Below are positions 53,515 to 62,851 of a DNA stretch of 64,000 nt, piece by piece; the stretch's first letter is position 1; the number at the start of each line of letters is the position of its first letter. The stretch covers positions 1-64,000 of the forward strand of contig JAZKBD010000039.1 of NCBI GenBank assembly GCA_040388785.1. Reading direction: 5' to 3'. The DNA is from 66-474 sp040388785. Its GTDB lineage: Bacteria; Pseudomonadota; Gammaproteobacteria; Xanthomonadales; Rhodanobacteraceae. The notes below the pieces were generated by a model that worked only from the letters and a program-made list of their open reading frames with translations, was not told the DNA's origin and did no database searches. The position numbers and the translations under genes are program-made.

Positions 53515-54909
53515 TCAGGTCGTCGCCGCGCCCGACTTCCGCACGATCAGCATCGCCAGTTCCAGCGACTGCTCGTAGTTGAGCCGCGGATCGACGGACG
53601 ATTTGTACGCGCGGCCGAGGTCGGCTTCCAGCAGGTTGCGCGCGCCGCCGAGGCATTCGGTGACGTCCTCGCCTGTCAGTTCGAGGTGCACGCCGCCGAG
53701 ACGCGAGTTTTCCGCGGCATGGATGTCGAATGCCTGCTCCAGCTCGCTTCGTATGTTCGCGAAGCGGCGGGTCTTCACGCCGTTGCCGAGCTTCTCGGTG
53801 TTGCCGTGCATCGGATCGCATACCCACAACACGCGCCGGCCGGTCGCCTTCACCGCGTTGATGAGGCGCGGCAGGTGCTGGCCGATGCCGCCCGCGCCCA
53901 TGCGATGGATCAACGTGAGGCGGCCTGGCTCGTCGTCGGGATTGAGGATGTCGATCAACGCCTGCAACTGGTCGTCGTGCATCGCCGGACTGATCTTGAC
54001 CGCGACCGGATTGCGGATGCCGCGGCACATCTCCACGTGCGCGCCATCGAGCGCGGCGGTGCGCATGCCGATCCACGGGAAATGCGTGGACAGATTGAAC
54101 CAGCCCCACTGGCGCGGCACCTGCCGCGTCAAGGCTTGCTCGTAAGGCAGCAGCAGCGCCTCGTGCGAGGTGTAGAAATCCGCGCGCTGGAAACTCGCGA
54201 TGGGCTCGCCGGCAAGCGTCTCCATGAAGCGCACCGCGTCGGAAATGCCGTCCACCATCTTCCGGTAATCGGCTGCCAGCGGCGAGTGGTCGACCCAGGC
54301 CAGGTTCCAGTATTCGGGGTGGTGCAGGTCCGCGAAGCCGCCGTCGATCAGCGCGCGCACGAAGTTCATGGTCATCGCCGAACGCGCGTGGCCTTCCAGC
54401 ATGCGCGCGGGATCGGCGCGCCGGGCTGCGGCGGTGAATTCGGGACCATTGACCAGGTCGCCGCGATAGGCCGGCAAGGTCACGCCGTCGATGGCTTCGG
54501 CGTCGGCCGAACGCGGCTTGGCGTACTGGCCGGCGAAGCGGCCCACGCGCAGCACCGGCATGCGAAGGCCGTGCACCAGCACCAGGCTCATCTGCAGCAA
54601 CACCTTCAGGCGGTTGGCGATCACCTCGTTGTTGCAGTCCGCGAACGTCTCGGCGCAATCGCCGCCCTGCAGCAGGAAGCGCTTGCCATCCTGCGCGTCC
54701 GCCAGTTGCTGCTTGAGCGCCAAGATTTCCCATGACGTCACCAGCGGCGGCAACTTGTCCAGTCTGGCGAGCGCCGCCGCCAGTTCGGCCGGATCGTCGT
54801 ACCGCGGCATCTGTTCCGCGGGATGCGATTGCCAACTGTCGACCTTCCACGGCCGTGCTTCGCGAACGGGGCGCAGCGGCGCGCGTGATGGGGATTCCGA
54901 AGTGGCCAT
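53515..54909 (-). CDS. 3-deoxy-7-phosphoheptulonate synthase, class II
   Basis: First enzyme of the shikimate pathway: joins phosphoenolpyruvate and erythrose 4-phosphate. 464 residues, plant/Mycobacterium-type class II, as common in Xanthomonadales. Diagnostic pieces are FLLQGGDCAETFADC (metal Cys), RVGRFAGQYAKPRS, ALLLPYEQALTR, HFPWIGMRT, VKISPAMHD, LIHRMGAGGI, WVCDPMHGNT and GGVHLELTGEDVTEC. Lies behind dsbB on the same strand with one base between. Confidence 0.95.
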   Translation of the reverse strand: MATSESPSRAPLRPVREARPWKVDSWQSHPAEQMPRYDDPAELAAALARLDKLPPLVTSWEILALKQQLADAQDGKRFLLQGGDCAETFADCNNEVIANRLKVLLQMSLVLVHGLRMPVLRVGRFAGQYAKPRSADAEAIDGVTLPAYRGDLVNGPEFTAAARRADPARMLEGHARSAMTMNFVRALIDGGFADLHHPEYWNLAWVDHSPLAADYRKMVDGISDAVRFMETLAGEPIASFQRADFYTSHEALLLPYEQALTRQVPRQWGWFNLSTHFPWIGMRTAALDGAHVEMCRGIRNPVAVKISPAMHDDQLQALIDILNPDDEPGRLTLIHRMGAGGIGQHLPRLINAVKATGRRVLWVCDPMHGNTEKLGNGVKTRRFANIRSELEQAFDIHAAENSRLGGVHLELTGEDVTECLGGARNLLEADLGRAYKSSVDPRLNYEQSLELAMLIVRKSGAATT

Positions 54910-54910
54910 C

Positions 54911-55462
54911 TCAATTCCTCATCGCGCGCAACGAAGGTGCGCGCGCCAACTTGCTGGCGCGCGGGCGCGGCAGCAGCGCCCAGATGCCGAGCACGACGTA
55001 CCAGATCAGCGTCCAGCCAGCCATCGACAGGCCCAGGAACTTCCACGTGACCTGCGCGCAATCGCCGGAGCCGCGCAACATCGTGGTGATGAATTGGCCG
55101 AGCGGAATGTAATGACCTTTCAGCTGCGCCAGCAGCATGTCGAAGCCGGCACCGCACGCGGGGATCTGGTCAGCCGGCAATGATTGCAGCCACAGTTGCC
55201 GCGCCGCCATCGCGACACCGAACGCGGCGCCGATCAACACCAGCACGACGTAGGCCCAACGCCCGCCGCCGCGCGGCGCGTGCACGCCGCCGACGAGGAA
55301 CCACAGCCCCATCCAGATGAACGCCACGCGCTGCAGGATGCACAGGTTGCAAGGCATCAGGTGCAGTTGCTGCTCGGCGTACAGCGCATAGCCCAGCAGC
55401 GCCACGCAAATCACGAAGCCGAGCAGGAACGCGGTGCGGAAGGACCAGCGGAGGGGGTTCAT
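54911..55462 (-). CDS. dsbB: Disulfide bond formation protein B
   Basis: 183-residue, four-helix inner-membrane protein that reoxidises DsbA with quinone. First cysteine pair CNLC in LMPCNLCILQR; second pair in the second periplasmic loop, IPACGAGF and GSGDCAQV. I take ATG 55462; there is no clear ribosome-binding site. Adjacent to the DAHP synthase gene. Confidence 0.92.
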   Translation of the reverse strand: MNPLRWSFRTAFLLGFVICVALLGYALYAEQQLHLMPCNLCILQRVAFIWMGLWFLVGGVHAPRGGGRWAYVVLVLIGAAFGVAMAARQLWLQSLPADQIPACGAGFDMLLAQLKGHYIPLGQFITTMLRGSGDCAQVTWKFLGLSMAGWTLIWYVVLGIWALLPRPRASKLARAPSLRAMRN

Positions 55463-55531
55463 GGGTACATTGCGAGCGGATGGACGTCCAACAGTAGCGT
55501 TTTCGCGGTGACGTGTCATGCGCGGCAACAA

Positions 55532-55556
55532 AAACCCGGCCTAGGGCCGGGTTTTT
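55532..55556 (-). terminator. rplQ operon terminator
   Basis: Stem AAACCCGGCC / GGCCGGGTTT with loop TAG, A/T-rich on both sides. On the minus strand it follows rplQ by about 20 bases and ends the alpha operon. Confidence 0.88.
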
Positions 55557-55577
55557 CATCGAAGCGATTGCAGCGGA

Positions 55578-55961
55578 TCAATCCTCCGCGGCGGGCTGCG
55601 CCTGCGGACGATCGACCAGCTCCACGTACGCCATCGGCGCGTTGTCGCCGTCACGGAAACCGCACTTGATGATGCGCAGGTAACCGCCCTTGCGTTCGCG
55701 GTAGCGGGGCCCAAGTTCCACGAACAGCTTGCCGACGGCCTGCTTGTCGCGCAGGCGCGCGAAGGCGAGGCGGCGATTGGCGACGCCGTCAACCTTGGCC
55801 AGCGTGATCAGCGGCTCGGCGACGCGGCGCAGCTCCTTGGCCTTGGGCAGGGTGGTGCGGATCAGTTCGTGCTTGATCAGCGACGCCGACATGTTCTTGA
55901 ACATGGCTTCGCGGTGGGAACTGGTCCGGTTGAGTTTGCGTCCGGATTTGAGGTGGCGCAT
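55578..55961 (-). CDS. rplQ: 50S ribosomal protein L17
   Basis: 127 residues. MRHLKSGRKLNRTSSHREAM and the GGYLRIIKCGFRDGDNAPMA block are standard L17. Last gene of the alpha operon, followed by a terminator. The 216 bases to rpoA are longer than usual and hold several small hairpins (for example GCTCGCTTCGCGAGC and GGGTGCCTCGCACCC). Confidence 0.97.
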   Translation of the reverse strand: MRHLKSGRKLNRTSSHREAMFKNMSASLIKHELIRTTLPKAKELRRVAEPLITLAKVDGVANRRLAFARLRDKQAVGKLFVELGPRYRERKGGYLRIIKCGFRDGDNAPMAYVELVDRPQAQPAAED

Positions 55962-56177
55962 GGTGGTGCTCTCTCTGTTTTATCGTTATGAAAATCCGGC
56001 TCGTGCGTCCGGATTTCCGCGGAATTCCGCTATTGAGTTGTAAGTCGCTCGCTTCGCGAGCTGTCAGTCGGGTGCCTCGCACCCTGTGAATGAGTCAGTC
56101 AAAACGAAACCGTGCGAGCACTCTGTCTATTTACCCTTTACTTGCTGACAGTCCGCAGAGCGGACGACTGGCTGGTC

Positions 56178-57176
56178 TTATCCCAGTTGCATGCCGCTGG
56201 AAATACCCGCCGGCGGCCAGTTCTCGAGCTTGGTGCCGAGCGCGAGGCCTTTGGCGCCGAGCACGTCCTTGATTTCGGTGAGCGACTTCTTGCCGAGGTT
56301 CGGCGTCTTCAGCAGCTCGACTTCGGTCTTCTGCACCAGGTCGCCGATGTAGTAGATACTCTCGGCCTTGAGGCAGTTGGCCGAACGCACGGTGAGTTCG
56401 AGGTCGTCGATCGGACGCAGCAGCAGCGGCGAGATGCCGCTCTTGTCCTTCTCGGACTCGGTGGCTTCGCGGCTCTTGAAATCGCCGAACACGGACAGCT
56501 GGTCGTGCAGCGTCTCGGCGGCCTGGCGGACCGCATCATCGACCGCCACGGTACCGTTGGTTTCGACGTCGAGGATCAGCTTGTCGAGGTTGGTGCGCTG
56601 CTCGACGCGCGCGGCGTCCACCGAATACGCCACGCGGCGCACCGGGCAGAACGACGCGTCGATCTGCAGGCGGCCGATCGCGCGGGTTTCCTCGTCGGGG
56701 TTGGTGCGGCTGACGGCGGGCTGATAGCCGATGCCGCGACGCGCCTTCAGGCGCATGTTCAGCGCCACGTCCTTGGTGAGGTGGCAGATCACGTGCTCGG
56801 GATTGACGATCTCCACCGTGTGATCGGTGGTGATGTCGCCGGCCGTGACCACGCCCTTGCCCTTCCTGGACAGACTGAGGTTGGCTTCGTCGGTGCCGTT
56901 GAGGCGGATCGCGACGCCCTTGAGGTTCAACAACACCTCGATCACGTCTTCCTGCAGGCCTTCCAGCGTGGTGTACTCGTGCAACACGCCGTCGATTTCC
57001 GCTTCGACGATCGCCGCACCGGCAATGGAGGACAACAGCACGCGGCGCAGCGCGTTGCCGAGCGTGTGGCCGTAACCGCGCTCCAGCGGCTCGACGACGA
57101 CGCGGGCGTGATTGGGGCCAACCGGCTCGACCTTGAGGCCGCGCGGGCGCAGGACGTGAGTGGAAGAGACTGCCAT
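56178..57176 (-). CDS. rpoA: RNA polymerase subunit alpha
   Basis: 332 residues. N-terminal assembly domain (VEPLERGYGHTLGNALRRVL), linker around 235-250, and C-terminal DNA-contact domain (LELTVRSANCLKAESIYYIG, TPNLGKKSLTEIKDVL). Standard length. Separated from rpsD by 136 bases that include a CCGGACGGC/GCCGTCCGG hairpin. Confidence 0.98.
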   Translation of the reverse strand: MAVSSTHVLRPRGLKVEPVGPNHARVVVEPLERGYGHTLGNALRRVLLSSIAGAAIVEAEIDGVLHEYTTLEGLQEDVIEVLLNLKGVAIRLNGTDEANLSLSRKGKGVVTAGDITTDHTVEIVNPEHVICHLTKDVALNMRLKARRGIGYQPAVSRTNPDEETRAIGRLQIDASFCPVRRVAYSVDAARVEQRTNLDKLILDVETNGTVAVDDAVRQAAETLHDQLSVFGDFKSREATESEKDKSGISPLLLRPIDDLELTVRSANCLKAESIYYIGDLVQKTEVELLKTPNLGKKSLTEIKDVLGAKGLALGTKLENWPPAGISSGMQLG

Positions 57177-57312
57177 GGGCTACACTCCGGAATATCACTG
57201 TTGGAGCCGCACAGGATTGGGGCTCCGATGGTTCTTCGCCGGACGGCAGGCCGTCCGGTTTGCATCGCTGGCGTCGTTCCGGCAAACGGCCGAAACGCGC
57301 CGGCTGCGACGC

Positions 57313-57942
57313 TTACTTCGAATACAACTCGACGATCAGCGCTTCGTTGATGTCGCTGGGCAGGTCGCCGCGATCCGGCATGGCCTTGAACACGCCCGCC
57401 GCGTTCTTCGCGTCGAACTCGATCCAGCCCGGTCGCAGGTCCATGCTTTCGGAAACCTTCATGGCTTCCTGCACGCGCAACTGCTTCTGTGCGTTCTCGG
57501 TGAGCTTGATCTCGTCACCGGGACGCATCACGTACGACGGCACGTTGACCTTCTTGCCGTTGACCATCACGGCCTTGTGCGAGACCAGCTGGCGCGCCTG
57601 CGCGCGGGTCACTGCGAAGCCCATGCGGTACACGACGTTGTCGAGGCGGGCTTCCAGCAGGCGCAACAGGTTTTCGCCGGTGTTGCCCTTCAGCTGGGTG
57701 GCCTTCTTGTAGTAGTTGCTGAACTGGCGCTCGAGCACGCCATAGATGCGCTTGACCTTCTGCTTCTCGCGCAATTGCACGGCGTAATCGGACGGCCGCG
57801 AACGCTTCGCGGCAACGCCATGCTGGCCGGGCTTGTTGTCGAACTTGCACTTGGAGTCGATTGCGCGCGCCGGACTCTTCAGCGACAGGTCGGCGCCTTC
57901 GCGGCGGGCCAGCTTGCAGGTTGGACCAATGTAACGTGCCAT
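57313..57942 (-). CDS. rpsD: 30S ribosomal protein S4
   Basis: 209 residues. N-terminal KCKFDNKPGQHG and the S4 RNA-binding domain NVVYRMGFAVTRAQARQLV are clear. In many bacteria it represses the alpha operon by binding its mRNA; I did not identify the target structure. Four bases separate it from rpsK. Confidence 0.97.
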   Translation of the reverse strand: MARYIGPTCKLARREGADLSLKSPARAIDSKCKFDNKPGQHGVAAKRSRPSDYAVQLREKQKVKRIYGVLERQFSNYYKKATQLKGNTGENLLRLLEARLDNVVYRMGFAVTRAQARQLVSHKAVMVNGKKVNVPSYVMRPGDEIKLTENAQKQLRVQEAMKVSESMDLRPGWIEFDAKNAAGVFKAMPDRGDLPSDINEALIVELYSK

Positions 57943-57946
57943 GTCT

Positions 57947-58336
57947 TCAGACCCTCCGCTTTTTGGGCGGACGGCAGCCGTTGTGCGGAATCGGCGTGAC
58001 GTCGATGATGTTGGTGACCTTGTAGCCCAGCGCGTTCAACGAACGCACCGCCGACTCGCGGCCCGGGCCGGGGCCCTTGATGCGCACTTCCAGCGACTTG
58101 ACGCCGTAATCCAGCGCCACGCGCCCGGCCTTCTCGGCTGCGACCTGCGCGGCGAACGGAGTCGACTTGCGCGAACCGCGGAAGCCCGCGCCGCCTGAAG
58201 TCGCCCACGACAACGCGTTGCCTTGGCGATCGGTGATGGTGACGATGGTGTTGTTGAACGAAGCATGGACATGGGCGACGCCATCGGTGACGATGCGCTT
58301 GGTCTTCTTCTTCGGCTTGGCAGCTGGTTTGTCCAT
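57947..58336 (-). CDS. rpsK: 30S ribosomal protein S11
   Basis: 129 residues. HVHASFNNTIVTITDRQGN, GARESAV-like GPGRESAVRSL and the terminal DVTPIPHNGCRPPKKRRV block are standard. Confidence 0.98.
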   Translation of the reverse strand: MDKPAAKPKKKTKRIVTDGVAHVHASFNNTIVTITDRQGNALSWATSGGAGFRGSRKSTPFAAQVAAEKAGRVALDYGVKSLEVRIKGPGPGRESAVRSLNALGYKVTNIIDVTPIPHNGCRPPKKRRV

Positions 58337-58378
58337 GGGGTGTCCGTCAGTGAATCTTGTTCAATGTTCGATGGGCGC

Positions 58379-58735
58379 TTATTTCTTGATCGCGCGGCGC
58401 GGACCCTTGCGGGTACGCGCATTGGTGCGGGTGCGCTGGCCGCGCGCGGGCAGACCGCGGCGGTGGCGCAAGCCACGATAGGTGCCGAGGTCCATCAGGC
58501 GCTTGATGCTGATGCCCACTTCGCGGCGCAGGTCGCCTTCCACGCTGAACTTCGCCACTTCGCGGCGCAGGTTTTCGACCTCGCCCTCGGACAGCGACTT
58601 GATCTGGGTGGCCGGGTCCACGCCCGCCGACTCGCAGACCTTGCGCGAACGGGTGCGGCCGATGCCGTAGATGCTCTGCAGGCCGATCCAAACGTGCTTG
58701 TTGACCGGCAGGTTGACGCCCGCGATACGTGCCAT
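58379..58735 (-). CDS. rpsM: 30S ribosomal protein S13
   Basis: 118 residues: ARIAGVNLPVNKHVWIGLQ start, IGRTRSRKV, and the basic tail RTRTNARTRKGPRRAIKK. First gene of the alpha operon; the 121 bases towards secY contain a TATAAT box and no rpmJ. Confidence 0.98.
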   Translation of the reverse strand: MARIAGVNLPVNKHVWIGLQSIYGIGRTRSRKVCESAGVDPATQIKSLSEGEVENLRREVAKFSVEGDLRREVGISIKRLMDLGTYRGLRHRRGLPARGQRTRTNARTRKGPRRAIKK

Positions 58736-58781
58736 GTGGGTTGCTCCACCTCAAATGCGTTGCCGATTCGGCAAACTGTCA

Positions 58782-58787
58782 ATTATA
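58782..58787 (-). promoter_or_regulatory. Possible -10 box before rpsM
   Basis: A perfect TATAAT on the minus strand, about 47 bases before the rpsM start, in the secY-rpsM space. A good -35 is not apparent. It may mark a separate alpha-operon promoter. Confidence 0.45.
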
Positions 58788-58856
58788 GCTTGAAATTCAT
58801 CCGAATGGGGAGTAGTCCCCGCCCGGCACTGCTGCCCACCGATCAGCCGGCGCGGG

Positions 58857-60188
58857 CTATTTGCGGCGCAAATTGGCCTTCTTCAACAAACTGTCGTACT
58901 GGTGCGAGACCAGGTGCGCGGAAACCTGCGCCCGGAAGTCCATCGCCACCACCACCACGATCAGCAGCGAAGTGCCGCCGAAATAGAACGGCACGTGCCA
59001 CTCGGTCTGCATGAACGTGGGAATAAGGCAGACCGCAGCCAGGTACACCGCGCCCGCGCCCGTCAAGCGGGTCAGCACGGCGTCGATGTAATCGGCCGTC
59101 GCCTTGCCCGGGCGCAGGCCCGGGATCAGCGCGCCGGAACGCTTCAGGTTATCCGCGGTTTCCTGCGAATTGAACACGATCGCGGTGTAGAAGAACGCGA
59201 AGATGATGATCATCGCCGCGTACACAATCATGTACGGCGGCTCGCCCGGCGTCAGCGCGGTGGTCAAACTTTGCAACCAGTGCATCTGGCCGGCGTTAGA
59301 GACATACGACGACACGGTGGCAGGGAACAGGATCAACGAAGAGGCGAAAATCGGTGGGATCACGCCCGACATGTTGATCTTCAGCGGCAGGTGTGAACTC
59401 TGGTTCTGGTACGCGTTGGCGCCACCCTGCCTGCGCGCGTAGTTCACCGTGATCCGGCGCTGCGCGCTTTCCATGAACACGCAGAACGCGGTCACGCCCA
59501 GCACGATCATCACCACGATCAGCACCTTGATCGCGGAAAGCTGGCCGTTGCTGGCCATCGTGAAGGTCTGCGTGAGCGCCTGCGGCAGGCCCGCCACGAT
59601 GCCCGCGAAGATGATCAGTGAGATGCCGTTGCCGATGCCGCGCTCGGTCATCTGCTCGCCCAGCCACATCAGGAACATGCTGCCGGCAGTGAGCCCAATC
59701 ACTGAAGCGAAAATGAAACCAAAACCCGGGTCATACACGATTGGCACGCCATTGGCGGTGCCCTGATGCTGTAAGCCGGTCGCGATAAAGAATGCCTGTA
59801 CTGCGGAAAGTCCCACCGTGCCCCAACGCGTGTACTTGGTCATGATGCGCTGGCCCGACTGCCCTTCCTTCTTGAGCTGCTGCCAAGCCGGCAGTACCGA
59901 ACCCATCATCTGCACCACGATCGATGCGGAGATGTACGGAATCACGCCCAGCGCGAACAGCGAAAAGCGCGCCAGCGCGCCGCCCGAGAACATGTTGAAC
60001 ATGCTCATCAGGCCGCCGCCCTGCTCGATCATCCGCGTCATCGCTTCCGGGTTGACGCCGGGAACGGGAATGAACGACCCCAGCCGGAACACGATCAGCG
60101 CGCTGACCACGAACAGCAGGCGCTGACGCAGCTCGGTCAACTTGCCGAACTGGGCCAGCGGATTGGACGATGTCTTGCCTTGGGCCAA
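58857..60188 (-). CDS. secY: Preprotein translocase subunit SecY
   Basis: 443 residues with ten hydrophobic helices, the core of the Sec channel. FRLGSFIPVPGVNPEAM in the first helix region and GERGIGNGISLIIFAGI-like GNGISLIIFAGIVAG are typical. Last gene of the spc operon here. Confidence 0.98.
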   Translation of the reverse strand: MAQGKTSSNPLAQFGKLTELRQRLLFVVSALIVFRLGSFIPVPGVNPEAMTRMIEQGGGLMSMFNMFSGGALARFSLFALGVIPYISASIVVQMMGSVLPAWQQLKKEGQSGQRIMTKYTRWGTVGLSAVQAFFIATGLQHQGTANGVPIVYDPGFGFIFASVIGLTAGSMFLMWLGEQMTERGIGNGISLIIFAGIVAGLPQALTQTFTMASNGQLSAIKVLIVVMIVLGVTAFCVFMESAQRRITVNYARRQGGANAYQNQSSHLPLKINMSGVIPPIFASSLILFPATVSSYVSNAGQMHWLQSLTTALTPGEPPYMIVYAAMIIIFAFFYTAIVFNSQETADNLKRSGALIPGLRPGKATADYIDAVLTRLTGAGAVYLAAVCLIPTFMQTEWHVPFYFGGTSLLIVVVVAMDFRAQVSAHLVSHQYDSLLKKANLRRK

Positions 60189-60193
60189 GATGC

Positions 60194-60625
60194 TTACTCC
60201 ACCGAGCCGCCGGCGGCTTCGATCGCCGCCTTGGCGCCTGCGGTTGCCAGGATGCCGGACAGCTTCACCGCGCGACCGATCTCGCCCTTCTTGACGAGCT
60301 TGACGCGCTTGGCGCGGCCATCGACCAGCTTGGCTTCGCGCAGCACGGTCAAATCGATCGCGTCCTGCTTCAGGCTCGCGAGCTGGTACAGGAACACCTG
60401 TTGCGCTTCGGCCTGCTTCTTGGAGCGAAAACCGACCTTGGGCAAGCGACGCTGCAGCGGCATCTGGCCGCCTTCGAAGCCGACCGTGTGCGTGTTGCCC
60501 GCGCGCGCGTGCTGGCCCTTGTGGCCACGGCCCGCGGTCTTGCCGAGGCCGGAACCGATGCCGCGCGCGACGCGGCGGCGTTCCTTGCGCGCACCCTTGG
60601 CGGGTTTCAATGTGTTCAAACGCAT
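60194..60625 (-). CDS. rplO: 50S ribosomal protein L15
   Basis: 143 residues. RVARGIGSGLGKTAGRGHKG and GFEGGQMPLQRRLPK are diagnostic. Five bases from secY. Confidence 0.97.
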   Translation of the reverse strand: MRLNTLKPAKGARKERRRVARGIGSGLGKTAGRGHKGQHARAGNTHTVGFEGGQMPLQRRLPKVGFRSKKQAEAQQVFLYQLASLKQDAIDLTVLREAKLVDGRAKRVKLVKKGEIGRAVKLSGILATAGAKAAIEAAGGSVE

Positions 60626-60628
60626 GAC

Positions 60629-60829
60629 TTACTCCTCGACCCGGACCAGGTAATTGACCGTATTGATCAGGCCACGCACCTGCGGACTGTCCTTCAATTC
60701 GCGCACGTCGCCGGTGCGGTTCAGGCCCAGCGCCTTGACGCTCAGGCGATGCCGCGACCGTACACCGCGCAAGCCGCCCACGAGACGCACCTTGACGGTG
60801 CCGGTGGTGGTGGATTTCTTAGCCGCCAT
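60629..60829 (-). CDS. rpmD: 50S ribosomal protein L30
   Basis: 66 residues. GTVKVRLVGGLRGVRSRHR then GLNRTGDVRELKDSPQVRG. Overlaps rpsE by eleven bases. Confidence 0.96.
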   Translation of the reverse strand: MAAKKSTTTGTVKVRLVGGLRGVRSRHRLSVKALGLNRTGDVRELKDSPQVRGLINTVNYLVRVEE

Positions 60830-61337
60830 GACCCAGCTCCTCGACCTTCTTGCCGCGCTTGGCCGCGATGTGTTGCGGGCTCGCGACCGACTGCAGGCCC
60901 TTGATGGTGGCGCGCACCAGGTTGATCGGATTGCGCGAGCCGACTGCCTTGGCCAGCACGTCCTTCACGCCGACCACTTCCAGCACGGCGCGCATCGCGC
61001 CGCCGGCGATCACGCCGGTACCTTCGGAAGCCGGCTGCATGAACACACGGGCCGCGCCGTGGTTCGCCTTGACCGCATACCAGATCGTGCCGTTGTTCAA
61101 ACCTACGGTGACCATGTTGCGGCGCGCACGCTCCATCGCCTTCGAGATCGCGACCGGCACTTCACGCGCCTTGCCGTATCCAAAGCCGACCTTGCCGGCG
61201 CCATCGCCCACCACGGTCAACGCGGTGAAGCTCATCTGCCGACCGCCCTTGACCGTCTTGGCCACGCGGTTGACGGCGATCAGCTTCTCGAGCATCCCGT
61301 CCGAATTTTCGCGATCGTTGCGATCGTTGTTCGCCAT
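60819..61337 (-). CDS. rpsE: 30S ribosomal protein S5
   Basis: 172 residues. LIAVNRVAKTVKGGRQMSFT, VGDGAGKVGFGYGKAREV and GTGVIAGGAMRAVLEV are standard S5. Start ATG 61337 fits the family; the longer in-frame start is unlikely. Confidence 0.97.
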   Translation of the reverse strand: MANNDRNDRENSDGMLEKLIAVNRVAKTVKGGRQMSFTALTVVGDGAGKVGFGYGKAREVPVAISKAMERARRNMVTVGLNNGTIWYAVKANHGAARVFMQPASEGTGVIAGGAMRAVLEVVGVKDVLAKAVGSRNPINLVRATIKGLQSVASPQHIAAKRGKKVEELGHGG

Positions 61338-61410
61338 TGTTTTCACCTTGCGCCCGCGAAGTGCGGGCATTTGCTTGCGGCATCAAGCCGCTTGGAGTTG
61401 TTGTGTGCTT

Positions 61411-61487
61411 CAGGGGCGAGGGATGAGGGGTGAGTAAAAGCGATCCGAAAACACGCCCTCGCTACTCGTCCCTAATCCCCGCTCTTA
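61411..61487. repeat. Repeat inside spc operon between rplR and rpsE
   Basis: GGGGCGAGGGATGAGGGGTG at the left and CTACTCGTCCCTAATCCCCG at the right are loosely inverted copies of a GAGGGATGAGGGG-like word. The 147-base space is unusual for this operon. Confidence 0.6.
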
Positions 61488-61841
61488 GAACTTCAAACCC
61501 GCTTCGCGCGCGGCATCCGCCAACGCCGCGACACGCCCGTGGTAACGGAAACCCGAGCGGTCGAATGCAACCGACTCGATGCCCGCGGCGCGCGCCTTCT
61601 CGGCGATCGCCTTGCCCACCGCCGCGGCGGCGGACTTGTTCTTGGTGGCCTTCAGGTCACCCCGGATGGCTTTCTGCACGGTCGAAGCGGCGGCCAGCAC
61701 GGTCTCGCCATCGGCGGCGATCACCTGCGCATACAGGTGCTGCCCGCTGCGATGCACGGAAAGACGCGGCACGGCCAGCTTGCGGATACGTGAGCGCGCG
61801 GACTTGGCGCGGCGCAGACGCGATGTTTTCTTGTCGATCAT
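61485..61841 (-). CDS. rplR: 50S ribosomal protein L18
   Basis: 118 residues. RLRRAKSARSRIRKLAVPRL, VHRSGQHLYAQVI and FDRSGFRYHGRVAALADAAR are diagnostic. Confidence 0.97.
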   Translation of the reverse strand: MIDKKTSRLRRAKSARSRIRKLAVPRLSVHRSGQHLYAQVIAADGETVLAAASTVQKAIRGDLKATKNKSAAAAVGKAIAEKARAAGIESVAFDRSGFRYHGRVAALADAAREAGLKF

Positions 61842-61844
61842 GGC

Positions 61845-62369
61845 TTAAGCCTTCTTCGCTTCTTTCAGCGTGATGCGCTCGCCGGCGTAACGTACGCCCT
61901 TGCCCTTGTAGGGCTCCGGCGGACGGAAGCCGCGGATCTTGGCGGCGGTCTGCCCGACCTGCTGCTTGTCGGCGCCCTTGATGATGATTTCCGTCGGCGA
62001 CGGCGTTTCCAGCGTGATGCCTTCCGGCGCCGGGAACACCACCGGGTGCGAGAACCCGAGCGACAGGTTCAGGCTCTTGCCCTGCAGTGCCGCGCGGAAA
62101 CCCACGCCCACCAGTTCCAGCTTGCGCTCGTAACCCTGGCTGACGCCCTGCACCATGTTGGCCAGCAGCGCGCGGGTGGTGCCCGCGAACTTGGTTTCGG
62201 CGGTGCCGTCGGCGCAAGTCAGCGTGCCGCCGGCATTCGTGATTTCGACACCCGGGATCGCGTGCATCTTGAGGGTGCCCTTGGGGCCCTTGACGGTGAT
62301 CCCGTCCGCGGCCACCTGGCATTCGACGCCCTTGGGCAGCGTGATGGGTTGTTTGGCTACTCGTGACAT
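61845..62369 (-). CDS. rplF: 50S ribosomal protein L6
   Basis: 174 residues. SRVAKQPITLPKGVE start and the C-terminal RGFRPPEPYKGKGVRYAGE motif are standard. Confidence 0.98.
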   Translation of the reverse strand: MSRVAKQPITLPKGVECQVAADGITVKGPKGTLKMHAIPGVEITNAGGTLTCADGTAETKFAGTTRALLANMVQGVSQGYERKLELVGVGFRAALQGKSLNLSLGFSHPVVFPAPEGITLETPSPTEIIIKGADKQQVGQTAAKIRGFRPPEPYKGKGVRYAGERITLKEAKKA

Positions 62370-62388
62370 GTCAGATGCTCCGTCCTGC

Positions 62389-62784
62389 TTACGCGACGCG
62401 GCCGATCACTTCGCCGCCCAGACCCTGGGCGCGCGCCTGCGCGTCGGTCATCAGGCCGGACGAAGTGGACACGATGGAGATGCCGAGACCCCCCATCACC
62501 TTCGGCAATTCAACCTTGCCGCGATAAACGCGCAGGCCGGGACGGCTCACGCGCTCGATGCGCTCGATCGCTGGCTTGCCCTCGAAATACTTCAGCTTGA
62601 TTTCGAGGCTGGCCTTGCCTTCGCTTTCGGTACGGCGCGAATCCAGCACGTAGCCTTCCGACTTCAGCAGGTCGGCCAACGCCTGTTTTACCTTCGAAGC
62701 CGGCATGCTCACCGTCTGCTTGCCCATGGCCTGGGCATTGCGGATGCGGGTGAACATATCGGCGATGGGATCAGTCATGCTCAT
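62389..62784 (-). CDS. rpsH: 30S ribosomal protein S8
   Basis: 131 residues. SMTDPIADMFTRIRNAQAM start and GGLGISIVSTSSGLMTD end are standard. ATG 62778 would be two codons shorter. Confidence 0.97.
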   Translation of the reverse strand: MSMTDPIADMFTRIRNAQAMGKQTVSMPASKVKQALADLLKSEGYVLDSRRTESEGKASLEIKLKYFEGKPAIERIERVSRPGLRVYRGKVELPKVMGGLGISIVSTSSGLMTDAQARAQGLGGEVIGRVA

Positions 62785-62851
62785 GGGTTGTTCCTGTTGC
62801 CTTGCATCGATATCCGATGGTTTGAATCAGCTTCGCAATTTTGGGTTCGAT

